From positions 1 through 11,067 of the forward strand of contig SGPL01000762.1 of the NCBI GenBank assembly GCA_004802705.1: a stretch of DNA of 11,067 nt, written 5' to 3'. Source of the stretch: Bondarzewia mesenterica (lineage: Eukaryota; Basidiomycota; Agaricomycetes; Russulales; Bondarzewiaceae). The notes beneath the pieces are model-generated. The model did no database searches. It saw only the letters and a program-made list of their open reading frames with translations, and was not told the origin of the DNA. Shown here piece by piece: positions 1 to 8,256 of the stretch (its first letter is position 1; every line of letters begins with the position of its first letter). Made by a program: the position numbers and the translations under genes.

Positions 1-659
1 TAATTTTACACTGAGGAAGAAGGACTTACTCCTCTCTTTCTGAACATCATAGATATTTAAGAGGCTAAGGTGATTTTATCAGTAGGTTGTGGCATTTTGC
101 TCCTGACCAGCCTACTGCTTCACCAGCTGAGAATCTATTGTCAATTCTAGTAGTTAAAAGGCTTTCTGAGAGCCTCGAAGGCTACTCTGCCTTGATGTAT
201 CTCTTGCATATGGCTGAAACTGTAGAGACAATATGAGCTTTGATAGATATGTAGAGATCTTAAATCTACTTATTTTAATCTACTTTTTCCAGTTGAAGTT
301 AGCTATATGAGCATCTAGAGTCGCTTGTAGATGAGAGGTGGCCATGCCTCATGTACTACTAGAGATCTGACTGAGGGGAGCTCACAATGTCTTTGAAATT
401 ATGCTGTCGACTTGAGCAGCCCCCTTTATGAATCCAAGGTAAAAGCAGTAGAAGCACTGATCCTGATGGCTGTGAATATGCCATACACTGATGCCTTTGA
501 TAATCTCTAAGTTAGTAAGCATAGTGAGATAGAGACTCTCAATGAAGCAACATAAAAGGTGCACACCATACTGGCACATGACATCATACAGAATAAAGAC
601 CTGAGGGGGATTGTCAATTATCTTCAGTGCACTACTGAAGGAATAATCTATGTTTATCT

Positions 660-769
660 GTATGAACAAGGTTAGAGACATCAAAGATTAGTACTAGCAT
701 TGGCCAGCATTGGCCTTGGCTTTAGCTTCAACTTTAGCTTCAGCTTTGGCCTAGAAAAATATTCAGCTT
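660..769 (-). other. Probable third KDZ intron with decayed splice sites, swollen by a short repeat
   Basis: Minus-strand coding ends in 'IVDFWKGER' and resumes as 'QINIDYSFSSALK', which are adjacent in KDZ relatives (VDFQKGER then QMNxDYS). The roughly 110 nt between them do not fit the family. The expected donor reads AGATAAGC rather than GTAAGC, and no clean acceptor AG lies directly before the CAG codon. The intron is inferred from frame and family order only, and its edges are uncertain by a few bases. Confidence 0.4.
696..751. repeat. Short tandem repeats inside the probable KDZ intron
   Basis: Two perfect copies of agcattggcc (696-705, 706-715) are followed by an imperfect 6/12-bp repeat, ggctttagcttcaactttagcttcagctttgg (to 751). 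On the minus strand this reads as alternating Ala-Lys/Ala-Glu codons, but it lies where no KDZ coding is expected. I treat it as simple-sequence expansion rather than protein. Confidence 0.65.
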
Positions 770-917
770 ATCTCTCACCTTTCCAAAAGTCCACAATAGT
801 ATGAAGACAAAAGCAGCTGTATCAGGCATAAGCAGTGGCCCCAATCTCAGTAGCCTTTAGATTGTGCTAGTTGGTGTTCATCTGGTTGACCACCTGATGG
901 TTACTATAAGTTAATCT

Positions 918-967
918 CTATTGAGAGAATGAGGGATAATAAGCATGCTGTGTAGATTTTGACTTAC
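918..967 (-). other. Fossil intron in KDZ transposase (50 nt)
   Basis: On the minus strand 'YKEHLEEAKKLKY' is followed by GTAAGTC (donor GT at 966-967). The coding sequence resumes after CTCAATAG (acceptor AG at 918-919) with 'RLTYSNHQVVNQMNTN', again phase 0. The joined reading matches the KDZ consensus around the NNHRAVN block. Length and donor are typical of basidiomycete introns. Both splice dinucleotides are intact although the exons are not. Confidence 0.75.
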
Positions 968-1312
968 ATATTTTAATTTTTTAGCCTCCTCTAGGTGCTC
1001 TTTGTAATTCACATCAGTGACCATATAGCTAGTACCATTAGTGAATACCACATCATCTCACAGTTCTTCATCTTTATGTGCTCAGTGGAGAAATTCTCTA
1101 TCCATAATAAAGCTTCTCATATACTTCTACTGATCTTTATTATCTCATCTATTGTCTAGGATGTTAACTTCAAGCTGAGGACAAGCTGAATAGAATAGGA
1201 TGAGTTCATCATTATCAGCATCAAAGTCAGCCTGATGTCTAAAGCCATGCTATTTGATGAACTTGAGGTGTCACCACTAGTGAGATACCCTGAGTAGCTC
1301 TTGATAATAGTT

Positions 1313-1384
1313 CTGAGTGCAAGTGAAAGGAAGGTGGATATCAATGGGCTGTAAATGTGACCACCAAGTTTAGTGATAGCTCAC
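1313..1384 (-). other. Fossil intron in KDZ transposase (72 nt)
   Basis: On the minus strand the coding block ending in 'VFPNFIL' meets GTGAGC (donor GT at 1383-1384). It resumes after CACTCAG (acceptor AG at 1313-1314) with 'NYYQELLRVS', in the same frame (phase 0). Family members read straight through this joint, something like FPHLVP followed by RYQELLR, which is why I place an intron here. Reading through instead gives a Trp/His-rich stretch unlike KDZ proteins. Confidence 0.7.
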
Positions 1385-2386
1385 TAGGATAAAGTTGGGA
1401 AAGACACTGCTGGTCACTCACTGGAGCTTGCTATAAAAGTTCAGGGCTGTAGTATTGCATTTTAGGTTATCAACTAGGAAATCATCCTAAATTTGAAAGG
1501 TACATGCTGTTCTTGGATCCTTAAAGCTCACTAGATGAAGTCTAAGATTGAATAGCTGAATGTCAATGGGCTGAGAGTTAGAACTTTAGCATTGGTGAGC
1601 ATAAAGCTGATAGACACTGGAGCAATTGATGATAGTCATCACGAGATTTTTAGTTTTATCAAAGCTTGTGGGTGACTTCTAGTCATTATCAAGAATAAAA
1701 AAGTAGTGATCACTTAAGGTCACCCATTTTTCCCCTTTTAAATACACTACTTCTAGCCAATCACTACTGAGGATGACCACAGGATCAGCTAAAGGATGAG
1801 AGTTATACTAGGGATAGGGCTCTCCACCATGACTAAGATAAAGAATAATCCTGACTTACTAGAGCCAAGTAGGAGCAAAATACAACTCTATTCACTCTTT
1901 TGCTCAGTGGAAGGGGCTATATTGATATGCATCCTGGCAAACATCCTATATAAAATATTGAGCAGCTAAAGCAATCCAAAATCTCTAGTTGCCTTCAACC
2001 TCCTTATAGTTAGAACAATTCTAGTTAGATGTTAGACATTTAGCATGCAAGAGGTGATGGAGGTATTAGCCTCATTGAGGAAGCCAATCTCTGATAGAAT
2101 TGTTTTAACTTCATAAGACAACCAAAGCAATATTAGGCATATTAAGTCATTAGCCTCTAAAAAAAGCTAATCTTTCCTCATTTTTTTGCATTCCTCGGGA
2201 TTAGGATAGAATCAATAAGAATGGTAAAATTTAGGAGAAGGTTGAGCAGCCTCATCAGAGTGGCTAAAATGGTGGCATAATCAGATGGCCTTGAGTGAAC
2301 TTTAGGCATAAGGACTATCTTCACTTTGACACCATGGCTTGTCTTTCTTTCTTTGAAGGTGATCCTTTAAATGCTTAGCTCGACAT

Positions 2387-2402
2387 ATCTTTTTTTTTTT
2401 TT
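2387..2402. repeat. Poly-T run
   Basis: A near-pure T run (poly-A on the minus strand) sits just upstream of the earliest KDZ-like reading. It could mark an A-rich leader of the dead gene or be a simple homopolymer. No target-site duplication or retroposon body was seen next to it. Confidence 0.5.
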
Positions 2403-2778
2403 CAGAGCCTATAGTGGTTTGAGATAAGCTGGGATGAGAGGGAAGTTAACATAAGCAACAAGCTTCTCTATTTGACTATGGTATTATAAAGCCTTCTAAA
2501 GCTAGTTAAAAGCAAATGTGATAATAAATGGCCATGTGTTCTAATTAAGTCAACTCTGTCTACATTATCAGTGCAATAGCCATCACTAGCAGGATAAAAA
2601 TAGCTAAATCAAATGAAGCCTTTACTGCTATCTTAACCTCATTCAGTGCATGTCAGCTTTTCTCCTCATCCTCACACCTCTAATTTTCTTCAATATGATA
2701 TCAACACTGCTAATGAAGGAAAGTTAGCTTTTATTCAATGTAAGATATATAATTGGCAATTTAACTTATAGATTCACA

Positions 2779-2812
2779 TCTATCTCTATCTCTGTCTCAT
2801 CTCTGTCTCTAT
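2779..2812. repeat. CT-rich microsatellite (tctctatctctgtctc)
   Basis: Imperfect (TATCTC)/(TGTCTC) hexamer repeat directly visible on the plus strand. The minus-strand version (GAGACAGAGA) is echoed in opposite orientation near 3402-3425. Confidence 0.75.
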
Positions 2813-2845
2813 TGCCATTCTTAATCTCTGTCTAAATCCCATTTC

Positions 2846-2911
2846 TACATCAACATTAATGCCAATATTAATGTCAACACTAATGTTGATGTCGACACCA
2901 ATGCTAGTGCC
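2846..2911. repeat. 18-bp imperfect tandem repeat, about 3.7 copies
   Basis: Units are 2846-2863, 2864-2881 and 2882-2899, with a partial unit 2900-2911. They align as tacatcaacattaatgcc, aatattaatgtcaacact and aatgttgatgtcgacacc. The minus strand translates to a six-residue periodic string of the form (G/S)-(I/V)-(D/N)-(I/V)-(N/D)-I, so it may be the remains of a repetitive coding segment. It is too degenerate to tell. Confidence 0.6.
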
Positions 2912-3393
2912 CATTCCTTTTGAACTATAACTAAGTAACTCCATCCATTCATCTACTCGCACTTTCAGCTACTCATGCACATTATCCCTCATAAAAGAAG
3001 GTATAGCACACTCGTTCATCATCAGCCCTTGGCATGGAGTATATTAGCATCTAGCTGCAGATGGTGATCATAGTCCCTGAGTTATACTAAAATGACATTC
3101 TCACACCAGGGAGCTCAAAGATGCTGTTCTCATATGAGCTGATGGTAGTGAGAAAATTATACCATTCAGTATGGCTGTTTTCATCTCTGTGTGGTAGGGT
3201 GAGCTTTTAGGAGATTACTAAGACTCTATTGAACATTAAAGGCTATCAGTTAAGTTGATGCACTCCACTTCAGTAAAGTATTGCTCAAGATGGCTAATGA
3301 CTCTAAGAAGTTCTTAAGTTATTGATTGCATTCAAGGTCAGTGTATCAGCTATCAAAGCTTGCTGAGGCCTTTGGACTAAACTTTAGGGTCTA

Positions 3394-3660
3394 GTGAAGT
3401 TCATGGCAATAGGGACAGGGACAGATGTTGATATTAATAAAATGGCTTCTATTATGAACATTGAGAATAATGATGTATATACAAAATGTGCCTGTTCAAA
3501 CCATCTAGAAGACATCTCTACAGTGCCTAATATCATACCCATACAATCTTTGCCATCCCTGTACAAGTCTGATTGGCATCACCAGCTGCTCAATGCCTTT
3601 AGCTTGCTCATCAGGCTCAATTTTACTGTAACTTGCCATGTTATGGCCTCAGTAGACTAA
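3394..3660 (+). CDS. Unrecognised 88-codon ORF, doubtful
   Basis: An open frame from ATG to TAA (stop 3658-3660) on the plus strand. The protein starts MKFMAIGTGTDVDINK and has two Cys close together (CAC around residue 33); I recognise no domain. It sits among sequence riddled with stops, has no clear promoter or pyrimidine tract before the ATG, and shares the CpG poverty of its surroundings. The GTGTDVDIN start resembles the repeat translated from the minus strand at 2846-2911. It is most likely a chance survivor or a fragment of a dead repeat-encoded protein rather than an active gene. Confidence 0.15.
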   Translation: MKFMAIGTGTDVDINKMASIMNIENNDVYTKCACSNHLEDISTVPNIIPIQSLPSLYKSDWHHQLLNAFSLLIRLNFTVTCHVMASVD

Positions 3661-6600
3661 CAGTGCCAACTTGTAGCATAAAATAAAATGCAAACATACT
3701 TGTTTCTGCACAGTTAGTATATCAAGAAGGTATTATTGCATGACCTTCTCATATAGGTCTGTTAAAGTAGCTAGTAAGGCTTAGTGGGAAAATTGTCATT
3801 GATATAAAGGTGGGTAAGCTTGTAGTAGCTACTTTTTAGTGGCATCAGCACTGCTGCCACAGAGACCATTGTGAACTCATTTAGCATACCACTGAGCATC
3901 TTATAGCATATGAACTGTAAAAGACAGTTGATGACATGGCAACAGTCAATGAACAATATTCACTTTGATTCTTTCATGCTTCAATAAGCCTGTCAGTGAT
4001 CACTGAACACTCATACAACTGACCAACGGTGAGCAGAGAGCACAACAGCAATTTTGCTTAACTATGGAAAAATAAATGGCCAACACGATTTTACTTGTAT
4101 TTACTGTACATATATTCAGTGAATGCCTACACTTGATCTAACATCCATCTTATGGGCTTGTCTATGCTATTGAACATGATAGAGTGTGTGAGGTGAGATT
4201 AATCTTTTAAGAGCAGAATAAAAAGAGGGAATTGAAAAAAAAGCAATTTAAAAGAAGTTGTAGTTCCTGATCATATTGAGCTATGAATTCAAGGTCCACT
4301 GAGATGTGGAAATTTATTGCTCAATTGACATTTATATTCATATACTTGTATAGCATAGTAATAGAATAATTTTAGAATTTTAAGAATGTGTGAGGCATTG
4401 TACAGGAAGTAAAAGGTGATGTGTGGTCTGTTAGCACATCTATTAGTGCATTCTAGCCCAATCAGGCAAATATGGTGGTTTAATGAATAAAAACTACTTT
4501 TGACCTAGCTCACTCAAAAACACTATCAGATATGCCCTCATAAACAACCCATGGGGTTTTATCATTAGTATAATAGTAGATATCTCTCATATCTCTTATT
4601 TTTGACATTAACAGGAGCTGTAAAGAAATGAGCATTAGGGATTTGTGGCCACATTAATGCTTGTTATGCTTGCTTTACTGAGAACACCTAATTTTCCTCA
4701 CCATATTAACTCAAGCAACTTATGTTATAATTAGGGGCAATTTGTGAATGACAAGAGCTTATAATTAATAAACACTAGATATTATAGCCTCTTTGGTGCT
4801 TGCTGTCATTGAAGCCAGCCTTATTAAGAATACTGACTTTTTTTACTTCTACATCACACAGATTTTTTGTCAATAAATTATGTGCAATCACAGATATACC
4901 TATAAAGTCACTAAGACTCACTATAACTAGATAGATGATGTGAATTGATGAGCAGTAAAAGCTTTTTAACAAGGTTGCATGTTTCAATAAAGCACAATTC
5001 TATATCAAGGACATACCAGTCTGCATGGATAATGCATAACTAGCATGAATGTTGTCGAGATCAGCCAAGTGACACTAGTCAGAGCAATAAAGGGGGGTAG
5101 AATTCTGATAAATTACTATCTAATGTTTGGTCAAGGCAGTCAGAGGCTGTTGAGGTGCAAGAGGTGAAGTAGGAGTGAGTGAATTCTCCTTCGAGTTACA
5201 ATGCTTAATAGTACTATTAGGCTTAATAAAAATTAATGCTGTGGGTAAGGCCACTCATTATTTTGGTATGAATGATCTTATTTTTACTATACATTTAATG
5301 AATGGTGGGTATGTCATGGGCATTATTTAGATGCTGAATTAAATAAGGTGAGCTGTAGGAACAGATAATATGAGATTTTAAAGATGTGTATGAGAAGAAT
5401 AAATTAGAAAATAGGAATAAGGAATAAGAATGATTGTTTGAGGAGGATTGGAGGATTTTATTGGAATGATGTATCACTTGGAGAGGATGGGACCATCACA
5501 GATGAAACAAACACTAATAATAATTAGATGCACATAAACTGCCTTTTCTCTATTCTCTACACAAAAAACTCCACATCATATCACATCATGATCCATCGAT
5601 GCTGATACAGCCCTTCAAAAATTTCTACATGCATACTACCACAGTGCCTACAACCTCATAGCCATGACTGTATTTCTTCCCTTTCCTTCTCTTTTCATCA
5701 CTATTTTTGAAAATACTAGCAATAATAGTTCCAGCAAAAATGGGTGGCTAGTATGCAATAGTGAGCCTATGCATAGTTATAATGATGAGGCCTTTTTGGC
5801 TATTGAGTAGACTATGACAAACTATGGAAACAGATTAGCTATGATAGTGGCTGGGGGAGGCAGAGCTAAATCTTAGAGCTTTTTTTTCTGCTCTTAATAA
5901 ATGAGTAGAGAAATATTAATAAGACAATAAAAGCAACTTATGAACTAATAAAAGAGTGCACTTGGTATGTCCAGTGCAAGCTGAGCTATTTATAATACCT
6001 TAGATTCTGGATGTTGCATGGTAATCTAATGCCCAATGACTGTCAAACCTGAACATGATCATGTTATTGATCAACTGAGACTATATTTATGATGAAAGCC
6101 AGCTCTGTAAAATGAGGTGAAGGTGATTTAGGTGAAATGAGAGCTGCAGTAGATGCAGATATAATGGTATGCATGAGGAACACTCAATGACTATTATTGT
6201 TATCTAACGTTAGATGGAGAAAGATTGACAGAGAGAAGTTAGAAGGTAATAAGTTAAAGACACACTGATGACATAGCAAATGGAGGCCTACATGTGGGTA
6301 TGATATAGTAATACCATATTCATTGCTATTTTGTAACAAATTAAATGGCAATAATCTGGTAACAAATTTACTCGTACATTAAAAATATTCTAATAAACAA
6401 AGAAAGGCAATGTAGCCATATAAAATTGTTGAAAATTTGTTGAGGTCTAATATTTATATTGATCAATCACATCATCCTAAATCAAAGCTATTTTAGCCTA
6501 AAAAGGCTTAAATAAAAAGATGGCTGCATTACCCTCAATTGTATATTTAAGCAATTTTACCATGTGAAAGGATTTATTATCAGATTGCTACTATTTACTT

Positions 6601-6990
6601 TGTTATAAAATAGAAATGAATAGTTTATCACTATATCACATTTATATAGTGGATACCATTTGCTATGTGAATGAAGGCAAGAAAGCAGTTAATAATATAT
6701 TTAATGGCATAATTAAATTGTCACTCTAGTGTGGTCATGTACTCAAATTTCTTTTAAAATAAATGAGAGGTATATCGAGTATGTTGCATAATAGTCTACA
6801 AGTCATACTACATAGGCAACTTGTTTATATAGATTTATCTCAGCCAAATATGTGACTGGTTGTAATGTAACTAATATATCCACTAAGGCATCTTAGAGGC
6901 AAAGAGACTATTTTTTTTATTTAGATAAAAAATTTAGTCTTCAGTTTATTTTTTGTGAAAAAAAATTGATTCTACACACTGATATACTCG
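3661..6990. other. A+T-rich, CpG-poor repeat-like region, no gene recognised
   Basis: All six frames are broken at short intervals and no fragment matched a family I know. Two plus-strand stretches look faintly like decayed coding when stops are read as lost Arg/Gln/Trp codons: about 4858-5110 (starting near LCAITDIPIKSLRLTIT) and about 5239-5420 (GKATHYFGMNDLIFTIHL). I cannot assign them. CG dinucleotides are rare, with TG and CA taking their place, as in the KDZ fossil. The end nearest the LTR (6750-6990) is the most A+T-rich, with several T and A runs. Probably several layers of dead mobile elements. Confidence 0.5.
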
Positions 6991-7270
6991 TGATGCCCCT
7001 AGGGAAGAAATAACACCCCAAAAGACACTACAGGTAATGTGTAAGAGGGTGAGTCGAGTAGACATCTGCTGTAAAGACATAGGTGTGTGAGTAGATGAGT
7101 ATGAAAGATGAATGAGAGTGTGCGATCAAGTGTGATATCAGAGTGATGTGCTGACAAAGGTGCAAAGTCAGTGCAATATTTGGGGTCAAAGGTCCGAGAT
7201 GTTATAGAATGGGAGGATGCATAGGATTTAGAGANGAAACATAGTGATAGAGGTAGATGAGCAATGTCNA

Positions 7271-7350
7271 AGGTCGCANTAAGTTACAGTAAGTCACAGC
7301 AAGAGCAAAGTCAAAGTCAAAGGTCACAGTTTGCAGGTCGCAGTCACAGT
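7271..7350. repeat. Degenerate ~10-bp repeat cluster in LTR (AGGTCRCAGT family)
   Basis: Consecutive blocks aggtcgcant, aagttacagt and aagtcacagc (7271-7300) are followed by a six-base phase (caaagt x2) and then aggtcacagt and ggtcgcagt (7321-7343). Related words (ggtcaaaggtc) occur at 7186-7198. The minus strand reads as repeats of ACTGYGACCT and CTTTGAC. Confidence 0.65.
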
Positions 7351-7415
7351 TCACACAGGTGAAATGAGGTCTGAAGTCTGGAAACTGATCTGATATTTCG
7401 CAGAGATGTATCATA

Positions 7416-7432
7416 GTTTATATACTGAGCAG
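7416..7432 (-). promoter_or_regulatory. TATA-like box in the LTR
   Basis: The minus strand reads AGTATATAAACTATG. It lies about 600 bp inside the U3 end of the putative LTR, where an LTR promoter is expected. No initiator or transcript evidence is available. Confidence 0.35.
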
Positions 7433-7900
7433 GGAGTAGAGAAGGGAGACTGAAAGATATAGCAAACATCGTACAATGAAGGTAGAAAATGAGTGAACAA
7501 GGATGAAGTCAGAGCAGGAAGAATAGAATGAAAAACAGGAACAGGAAGATTCAGTGACTGGTAATCCAACATCAGTTCGAAGGGAAGGAAAAGCATGTGA
7601 GATCAAAAGGTAAAAGGTAATCTGGTGAACCCTATAGATATCCTGTGAAGTCTCTTAGAAATAACATGCGATAAAATGATGGAATGGAGGAGCGTGTATG
7701 CTGAGCGATATCAGATCAGAATGGGATGCTTATGAGGTCACAGATAGTCAGCCGAGGATACTGAAAACTATCGAGCTGAATGGATGAGCTTGAGTGCTGC
7801 TCAGCATCATTGATTATAGGAGTCCAACATGTGGAGAAGGACTGAAGCATCGACAAAGAATAGTTTTATGATTAAAGGTTGAAGCCACCCAGCTGAAAGG

Positions 7901-7950
7901 AGATCGCAAGAGATCACAACAGGTCGAAAGAGATCGCAAGATATCGTAGA
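7901..7950. repeat. Five tandem copies of a 10-bp unit in LTR U3 (AGATCGCAAG)
   Basis: Units are agatcgcaag, agatcacaac, aggtcgaaag, agatcgcaag and atatcgtaga; the first and fourth are identical. Each carries the core RATC or GGTC plus CGC/CAC. The core resembles the unit at 7271-7350, so the LTR has two clusters of related decamers. In retroelements such arrays in U3 may act as enhancers; that is inference. Confidence 0.8.
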
Positions 7951-8035
7951 AGGATGGGAATGATCAAAGCTTGGGATCTGAAATGAAGGGACAAAAATAG
8001 TAGTCTCCAAGGTTAGAGAGCAGGGGTGCTCATCA

Positions 8036-8071
8036 TCTCCTCCCAACTGAACTACTGACTGCCCTCAGTCA
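8036..8071 (-). mobile_element. Polypurine tract and 3' internal end of the LTR element
   Basis: The minus strand reads GACTGAGGGCAGTCAGTAG...AGTTGGGAGGAGA directly before the LTR start. Positions 8037-8071 match 9995-10029 at 29 of 35 positions, and five of the six differences are transitions. The shared segment contains the purine run used to prime plus-strand DNA synthesis. Beyond 8071 the two copies no longer resemble each other. Confidence 0.6.
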
Positions 8072-8256
8072 GGCGATCGAAGTGTGGCGATCTTGAGTTG
8101 CCTAATCAGGTAATGTGAAATTGGTAATCTTCAATTTTTGTCTGGGCCAAGCTCACCTCATGGGCACCTCATGTCATGCTTCTCAAGGCTCAGGGTCTCA
8201 GGTGCTTGACTTTTCCATCGCATCTGTTCCTTTCCCTCTACTATCATCACCCCAAC
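8072..8256 (+). promoter_or_regulatory. Upstream region and pyrimidine-rich leader of the cysteine-motif gene
   Basis: The last ~48 bases before the ATG at 8257 are pyrimidine-rich (cttttccatcgcatctg... ctactatcatcaccccaac), as often seen upstream of fungal start codons, and CCAACATGTCC is a fair start context. An 11-bp-spaced direct repeat cacctcatg occurs at 8154-8162 and 8165-8173. I see no convincing TATA box. Confidence 0.4.

Larger units (their letters stand above)
1..2393 (-). pseudogene. Degenerate KDZ (Kyakuja-Dileera-Zisupton) transposase, C-terminus cut by window edge
   Basis: KDZ proteins are DDE-type DNA transposases common in mushroom genomes. Read on the minus strand, conserved blocks appear in family order: 'QYFI*DVCQDAYQYSPFH' (about 1907-1965), 'LYFAPTWL**VRIILYLSHGG' (about 1822-1886), 'SFKDPRTACTF' (about 1500-1535), 'DDFLVDNLKCNTTALNFYS' (about 1430-1490), 'YYQELLRVS' (about 1285-1312), 'ADFDADNDELILF' (about 1195-1235), 'NFSTEHIKMKN' (about 1065-1097), 'GTSYMVTDVNYKEHLEEAK' (about 975-1035), 'NHQVVNQMNTN' (about 870-905), 'LYDVMCQYGVHL' and 'GISVWHIHSHQDQCF' (within 440-600), then 'APLSQISSST*GMATSH' (about 330-381). 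The second catalytic Asp (YDVMCQY) survives. The usual DGE...ETLW reads DSI...KTL-stop (TGA, 382-384), so the third acidic residue is lost. Stops are mostly TGA/TAG where Arg, Gln or Trp is expected. The first exon before about 2020 is an open-ish reading (120 codons, about five stops) whose match I cannot name. The true start is not visible. Clearly inactive; the family call is firm. Confidence 0.88.
2394..3393. other. CpG-poor region without a recognised gene
   Basis: No open frame of note on either strand. The sequence has the same scarcity of CG dinucleotides as the KDZ fossil, and stops (TAG, TGA, TAA) are dense in all frames. The only structure I can point to is the simple and 18-bp repeat block at 2779-2911. 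It may be the upstream part or a terminal region of the KDZ element, or older unrelated repeat DNA; the sequence alone does not decide. Confidence 0.5.
6991..8035 (-). mobile_element. Putative LTR (about 1045 bp) of a Ty3/gypsy-like element
   Basis: On the plus strand this segment begins tgatgcccc and ends ggggtgctcatca, so both LTR ends are TGATG...CATCA, with CCCC just inside. That is the short inverted repeat expected of an LTR. Immediately outside the 8035 end lies a polypurine tract (minus GGGAGGAGA) matching one that precedes a second element at 9992. In minus orientation this would be the 3' LTR, with its U3 starting at 8035. It holds a TATA-like box (minus GTATATAAAC, 7418-7430) and decanucleotide repeats at 7271-7330 and 7901-7950. 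The base ACTCG at 6986-6990 would be one copy of a target-site duplication; the partner is not visible. ORFs inside are short and Ser/Leu-rich and are treated as non-coding. Confidence 0.6.

Noticed and set aside
1156..1344. 62-codon minus ORF as an independent small gene
   Set aside because: It is an out-of-frame reading over the KDZ exon and its 1313-1384 intron; the conserved frame is a different one.
1833..1859. GTAAGT...TTAG on the minus strand within the KDZ reading, resembling an intron
   Set aside because: Only 27 nt long, and the KDZ frame runs straight through it (TWL**VRIILYLSHGG) in agreement with the family, so it is exon.
2387..2402. Poly-T run as the tail of a LINE or processed retrocopy
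   Set aside because: No reverse-transcriptase remnant and no flanking duplication were found; the adjacent KDZ fossil still has introns.
7202..7606. Several 61-70-codon minus ORFs (Ser/Leu/Phe-rich)
   Set aside because: They lie inside the putative LTR across the TATA-like box, overlap each other in different frames, and have no recognisable motif.
7901..7950. CRISPR-like array
   Set aside because: Units are 10 bp and contiguous with no spacers, in a eukaryotic context.
6991..8035. Solo LTR with target-site duplication
   Set aside because: ACTCG at 6986-6990 is not repeated after 8035, where TCTCC of the polypurine tract follows, so this end continues into an element interior.
7807..8046. 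79-codon minus-strand ORF starting MGGDDEHP
   Set aside because: It overlaps the polypurine tract and the U3 decamer array of the putative LTR; composition follows the repeats and no domain is seen.
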